Assembly: GCF_003254565.1 (NCBI RefSeq)
Contig: NZ_QJRI01000179.1
Span: 186,001 to 250,000, forward strand
Source of the DNA: Flavobacterium nitrogenifigens
Lineage (GTDB): Bacteria; Bacteroidota; Bacteroidia; Flavobacteriales; Flavobacteriaceae
DNA length: 64,000 nucleotides
Direction: 5' to 3'
A model generated the notes under the pieces. It was not told where the DNA came from and did no database searches. It was given only the letters and a program-made list of their open reading frames with translations. Positions 61,482 through 64,000 of the stretch are shown here, in pieces; position 1 is the first letter of the stretch; each line of letters opens with the position of its first letter. The position numbers and the translations under genes were made by a program.

Positions 61482-61505
61482 AGACGCACTGCGGTGCGTC
61501 TCTAC
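61478..61505. repeat. Perfect palindrome GTAGAGACGCAC-TGCG-GTGCGTCTCTAC
   Basis: A 12-bp stem with a 4-base loop, a repeat type found in many unrelated bacterial genomes. It overlaps the end of the EEP gene and supplies its TAG stop codon. May also terminate transcription. Confidence 0.85.
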
Positions 61506-61546
61506 AATTTCATTATCTTAGCTTTTCATAAATTAGAATTAAAAAA

Positions 61547-62086
61547 ATGGCTATAGCAAAACCTTTCAACTTAACTAAATGGATTGACGAAAATCGTCAT
61601 TTACTTAAACCGCCTGTTGGAAATAAAAATCTCTACGTAGATTCTGGTGATTATATTGTAATGGTTGTGGCGGGACCTAATGCACGAAAAGATTATCATT
61701 ATAACGAAACAGAAGAGCTTTTTTATCAGTTAGAAGGAAGTATAAAAGTGGTAATTCAGGAAGATGGCCAGCGTAAAGAAATGGAATTAAATGCAGGTGA
61801 TATGTATCTGCATCCTGCAAAAGTGCCTCATTCTCCTGTTCGCTCAGAAGGTTCAATAGGACTTGTTATAGAAAGAAAACGCGCTGGACAAGGTTTTACA
61901 GATGGTTTGCTTTGGCATTGCGATAACTGCAATCATAAATTGTATGAAGTGTATTTTGAACTTCATAACATTGAGAAAGACTTTCTACCTCATTTTGAAC
62001 ATTTCTACAATTCAGAAGAATTAAGAACCTGTGATAATTGTGGAACCGTTATGGAAACTGATCCGAGGTTTGTGGCGAAGAAATGA
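61547..62086 (+). CDS. nbaC: 3-hydroxyanthranilate 3,4-dioxygenase
   Basis: A 179-residue cupin dioxygenase that opens the ring of 3-hydroxyanthranilate in the kynurenine pathway, giving the precursor of quinolinate or of further breakdown. The iron ligands are in the motif HYNETEELFYQLEG (His and Glu) and HPAKVPHSPVRSE (second His). The substrate-binding Arg is in GPNARKDYHYN. The bacterial form has a C-terminal rubredoxin-like iron site: CDNCNHKLYE and CDNCGTVMETDPRF, both CxxC pairs present. No other kynurenine-pathway gene is in the window. Confidence 0.95.
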   Translation: MAIAKPFNLTKWIDENRHLLKPPVGNKNLYVDSGDYIVMVVAGPNARKDYHYNETEELFYQLEGSIKVVIQEDGQRKEMELNAGDMYLHPAKVPHSPVRSEGSIGLVIERKRAGQGFTDGLLWHCDNCNHKLYEVYFELHNIEKDFLPHFEHFYNSEELRTCDNCGTVMETDPRFVAKK

Positions 62087-62111
62087 AGAAATAATGTTTA
62101 TTACATATAAA

Positions 62112-62154
62112 AAATAACCCAACAACTATTGTAAGCTTGTTGGGTTATTTTTTT
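62112..62154 (+). terminator. Terminator of the dioxygenase gene
   Basis: AAATAACCCAACAA pairs with TTGTTGGGTTATTT, followed by further T residues. Confidence 0.8.
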
Positions 62155-62172
62155 AACGCTAAAAAAGAAGAT

Positions 62173-62234
62173 TGTATCATTTTTGAAGTATATTTGTATT
62201 ACAAATAACTCATAAATATATCAAAAATGATACA
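62173..62234 (+). promoter_or_regulatory. Promoter and operator pair of the antitoxin-like gene
   Basis: TGTATCATTTTTGA (62173-62186) and its exact inverse TCAAAAATGATACA (62221-62234) bracket the -7 box TATATTTG (62189-62196). The right arm includes the start codon. A second inverted repeat, TATTTGT-ATT-ACAAATA, overlaps the -7 box at 62191-62207. The layout fits autoregulation by the encoded HTH protein. Confidence 0.65.
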
Positions 62235-62538
62235 AGAAATAATTGCATATAAAAATATTGTCGATAATATTGAGAGTTTAATGAACAAATCACCCTTTAA
62301 AAAAAGCTATATTATTGAGCAAGTTGGTATTCCAAGTCCAACGTTCTATCGTAAGTTAAAGACTCAAACTTTTTCTGCCGATGAAATGCTTTCTATTGCT
62401 AAAATTCTTTCTCCAGAAGAAAACTTTAGATTAGAATTAAAAGAGGAAATCGAGCAGGGTAAACGTGATCTCGAAAATGGAGATTTTATTACTCATGAAG
62501 AAATGCTGGCAGAATTAAGAAGTAAAAAACTTATATAG
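62227..62538 (+). CDS. HTH antitoxin-like protein
   Basis: A 103-residue protein. Residues ~12-60 form a helix-turn-helix (IESLMNKSPFKKSYIIEQVGIPSPTFYRKLKTQTFSADEMLSIAKIL). Residues ~65-103 form a charged tail (EEIEQGKRDLENGDFITHEEMLAELRSKKLI), typical of antitoxins that wrap a RelE/ParE toxin; ITHEEMxAELRSK is a common antitoxin ending. The ParE-like toxin gene lies 2 bases away but on the opposite strand, tail to tail, instead of in one operon. The promoter carries exact inverted repeats. Confidence 0.8.
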   Translation: MIQEIIAYKNIVDNIESLMNKSPFKKSYIIEQVGIPSPTFYRKLKTQTFSADEMLSIAKILSPEENFRLELKEEIEQGKRDLENGDFITHEEMLAELRSKKLI

Positions 62539-62540
62539 AT

Positions 62541-62831
62541 TTACAAATCATAAGGATTTAAAGGTCGTTGGCGATTATTCCAAAAAGCAATCAGTTTTAT
62601 TTGATTTTCTTTTATTGCATAATATAAAGTAATATGTTTTGAGATTACTATTTCCCGGCATTCTAAATCATCCCTATATTTTCCTATTTGAGGATTTTTT
62701 TCTAATAACTTATTTACTCTTAATACATCGAGAATAAATTTTTCTGCTATTAATGGTGACCAATATAATTCTAAATAATTTCGAATAGAGTAAAAGTTAT
62801 ATTTTGCTTTTTTTGACCAAACAATTTCCAT
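62541..62831 (-). CDS. RelE/ParE family toxin
   Basis: A 96-residue ParE-like protein: EIVWSKKAKYNFYSIRNYLELYWSPLIAEKFILDVLRVNKLLEKNPQIGKYRDDLECREIVISKHITLYYAIKENQIKLIAFWNNRQRP. The N-terminal helix pair, the KNPQIGKY turn and the C-terminal strand with NNRQRP are family hallmarks. ParE toxins act on gyrase, RelE on ribosome-bound mRNA; which applies is not clear. It is convergent with the HTH antitoxin-like gene, the stops being 2 bases apart, so its own transcription must come from the right, where no clear -7 box was found. Confidence 0.85.
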   Translation of the reverse strand: MEIVWSKKAKYNFYSIRNYLELYWSPLIAEKFILDVLRVNKLLEKNPQIGKYRDDLECREIVISKHITLYYAIKENQIKLIAFWNNRQRPLNPYDL

Positions 62832-62884
62832 TTAATATAATTTATCTGGCTAAAATATAAAAAATAACTTACAAATTGTATTTT

Positions 62885-63841
62885 CTATAATTCAAGTTTT
62901 TTCCCCTGCTCAGGATAAATAATCTTCAATCTTAAATCATTTTGAGCTTTTAACTGCTCTTTTATTTTAGCAATATTCTTTGCAGGCGGTTTCAAATGTG
63001 TGATAATAATTTTAAAGTTTTCAAGAGAACCTTTTCCAGCTAAATTCTCTAGAACATGAAGTTCTTTCAATAAATATTTAGGAGTTAAGTGACCAAATAG
63101 AAATTTATCTGGCTGTTCATTTGGAAACGAAACTTCAATAAAAATTCCTTTCAATTTTTTGGCTTTAACCAATGGAGCAACTGCGGTCCATAAATCGCGA
63201 AGATTATTGCTTTTTTCTACTTCATCTGGTCCTGTGTCTCCTAAATATAAGGCATAGTCATTTTCATTTTTAATTAAGAAAGCAGTACTTTCAAATGGGT
63301 TAACATGACTTAGCGAAAATGCTTTAACTGTCATTTTGGTATTCGTCAAAGAAGTTTCTTCTTCCAAATTTAAAGTCTGAAAATGGTATTTTTTTAAAGG
63401 AAATCCTGGCCCTGCGTCTCCAAAATTAGCCCAAGTCTGATCGTTGAAATAATGGTTTTCCATCATTTCCATACACTTATTTGTAGCATAAACTGTTTTA
63501 GAAGAATCGGCAGGAGAATTAATAATCAAACCCGAAACATGATCTAAATGTGCGTGAGAGATTAAATATCCTTTGATGTGTTTTCGTAAAACCTCACTTG
63601 TAGAAACTTTAAAAGTTTTCTTCTCAATAGCTTTTTCAATTCCTGCGTTTACGGTTCCAGCGTCAAGGCAGATATAATCAGTTGTGTTGGCTGGAGCGAT
63701 TAAATAAGCAGAGAGATTTTTTTCGTCAATACCGCCCATTACACCTAATGGAACTACAGAAAAAGAGGTTTTTGTTTTTTGAGAAAAGATATTGGTTGTT
63801 ATTAAAAGAAAACAAAGGAAAAGCCTAGTATAAGCGGTCAT
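62885..63841 (-). CDS. Class II 3',5'-cyclic-nucleotide phosphodiesterase-like MBL-fold protein
   Basis: About 318 residues; the start MTAYTRLFLCFLLITTNIFSQ gives a signal peptide, so the enzyme is periplasmic or secreted. The class II phosphodiesterase signature is visible: LISHAHLDHVSGLIINSP (HxHLDH with the following GL), plus the N-terminal PLGVMGGIDEKNLSAYLI, LYLGDTGPDE and IFIEVSFPNEQ, LFGHLTPKYL and ITHLKP. The family hydrolyses cAMP/cGMP in yeast PDE1 and Vibrio CpdP. The role of an exported version in this bacterium is unknown. Confidence 0.85.
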   Translation of the reverse strand: MTAYTRLFLCFLLITTNIFSQKTKTSFSVVPLGVMGGIDEKNLSAYLIAPANTTDYICLDAGTVNAGIEKAIEKKTFKVSTSEVLRKHIKGYLISHAHLDHVSGLIINSPADSSKTVYATNKCMEMMENHYFNDQTWANFGDAGPGFPLKKYHFQTLNLEEETSLTNTKMTVKAFSLSHVNPFESTAFLIKNENDYALYLGDTGPDEVEKSNNLRDLWTAVAPLVKAKKLKGIFIEVSFPNEQPDKFLFGHLTPKYLLKELHVLENLAGKGSLENFKIIITHLKPPAKNIAKIKEQLKAQNDLRLKIIYPEQGKKLEL

Positions 63842-64000
63842 ATTTTTAATTTTAAGTAATGCAAATTTCATTAAATAAATTCAATATTGAGGTTTCGTTT
63901 CTGTTAATACTATAAAATAAGCTTAAATTTACGTTCATTTATGAATTAACTTCAATGGGAAATTAATTCTAAAACAATATCTTTACATAAAAATATAACA

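Noticed and set aside
1..64000. tRNA, rRNA or ribosomal-protein loci
   Set aside because: None was recognised on either strand.

Overview
The window is chromosomal DNA of a Flavobacterium-like member of the Bacteroidota. It is AT-rich. Many genes are preceded by the Bacteroidota -7 motif TAnnTTTG rather than a Shine-Dalgarno site. It encodes T9SS sorting domains, a TonB receptor with a carboxypeptidase-regulatory-like N-terminus, a SUF cluster of flavobacterial type, DUF3078/DUF2480/DUF5683 proteins and an SDR-type L-threonine dehydrogenase. No rRNA, tRNA or CRISPR array was seen.

Layout. 1-0.85 kb: the 3' end of a Gfo/Idh/MocA oxidoreductase whose tail has been partly duplicated together with short REP-like elements. 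0.85-8.8 kb: MFS transporter, TonB receptor plus DUF5689 lipoprotein, a secreted protein and hflX. 9-20.3 kb: the SUF iron-sulfur assembly cluster on the minus strand (iscA/sufA-like, sufB, FMN oxidoreductase, sufC, four-helix-bundle gene, sufD, then sufS, lipoprotein, sufE, DUF59, DUF2480, DUF3078). It is split by two plus-strand genes, a serine hydrolase and a stand-alone EF-Tu domain III-like protein. 20.6-22.5 kb: a membrane-anchored coiled-coil protein and a metallo-beta-lactamase-fold hydrolase. 22.5-34.6 kb: three paralogous modular leucine-rich-repeat proteins with T9SS C-termini and a fibronectin-like lipoprotein. 34.9-38.5 kb: subtilase and M1 aminopeptidase. 38.6-49.3 kb: the effector island described next. 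49.4-52.3 kb: a Crp/Fnr regulator, a PRISE-like SDR and threonine dehydrogenase. 52.6-57.4 kb: lipoprotein, mfd and a DUF5683 protein. 57.9-63.8 kb: an ACT-like protein, YraN, LD-carboxypeptidase, an EEP-family nuclease/phosphatase, 3-hydroxyanthranilate dioxygenase, a convergent antitoxin/ParE pair and a class II cyclic-nucleotide phosphodiesterase-like protein.

Most interesting region (38.6-49.3 kb). A full-length LysM-DUF4280 (PAAR-like) effector carries a conserved linker followed by a lytic transglycosylase and an M15 peptidase, and then a lipoprotein that is probably its immunity factor. Two orphan cassettes follow. Each repeats part of the same linker at near-identical DNA level, carries a different pair of peptidoglycan-hydrolase-like domains (lambda-lysozyme-like plus amidase-like; M23 plus lysozyme-like), and is followed by its own candidate immunity lipoprotein. 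The island is bracketed by two copies of the same ~41-bp terminator sequence. I read it as a store of exchangeable effector tips for a type VI or related contractile secretion system whose structural genes are outside this window.

Intergenic regions are rich in nested palindromes of several recurring families, some of them bordering genes that interrupt the suf operon.
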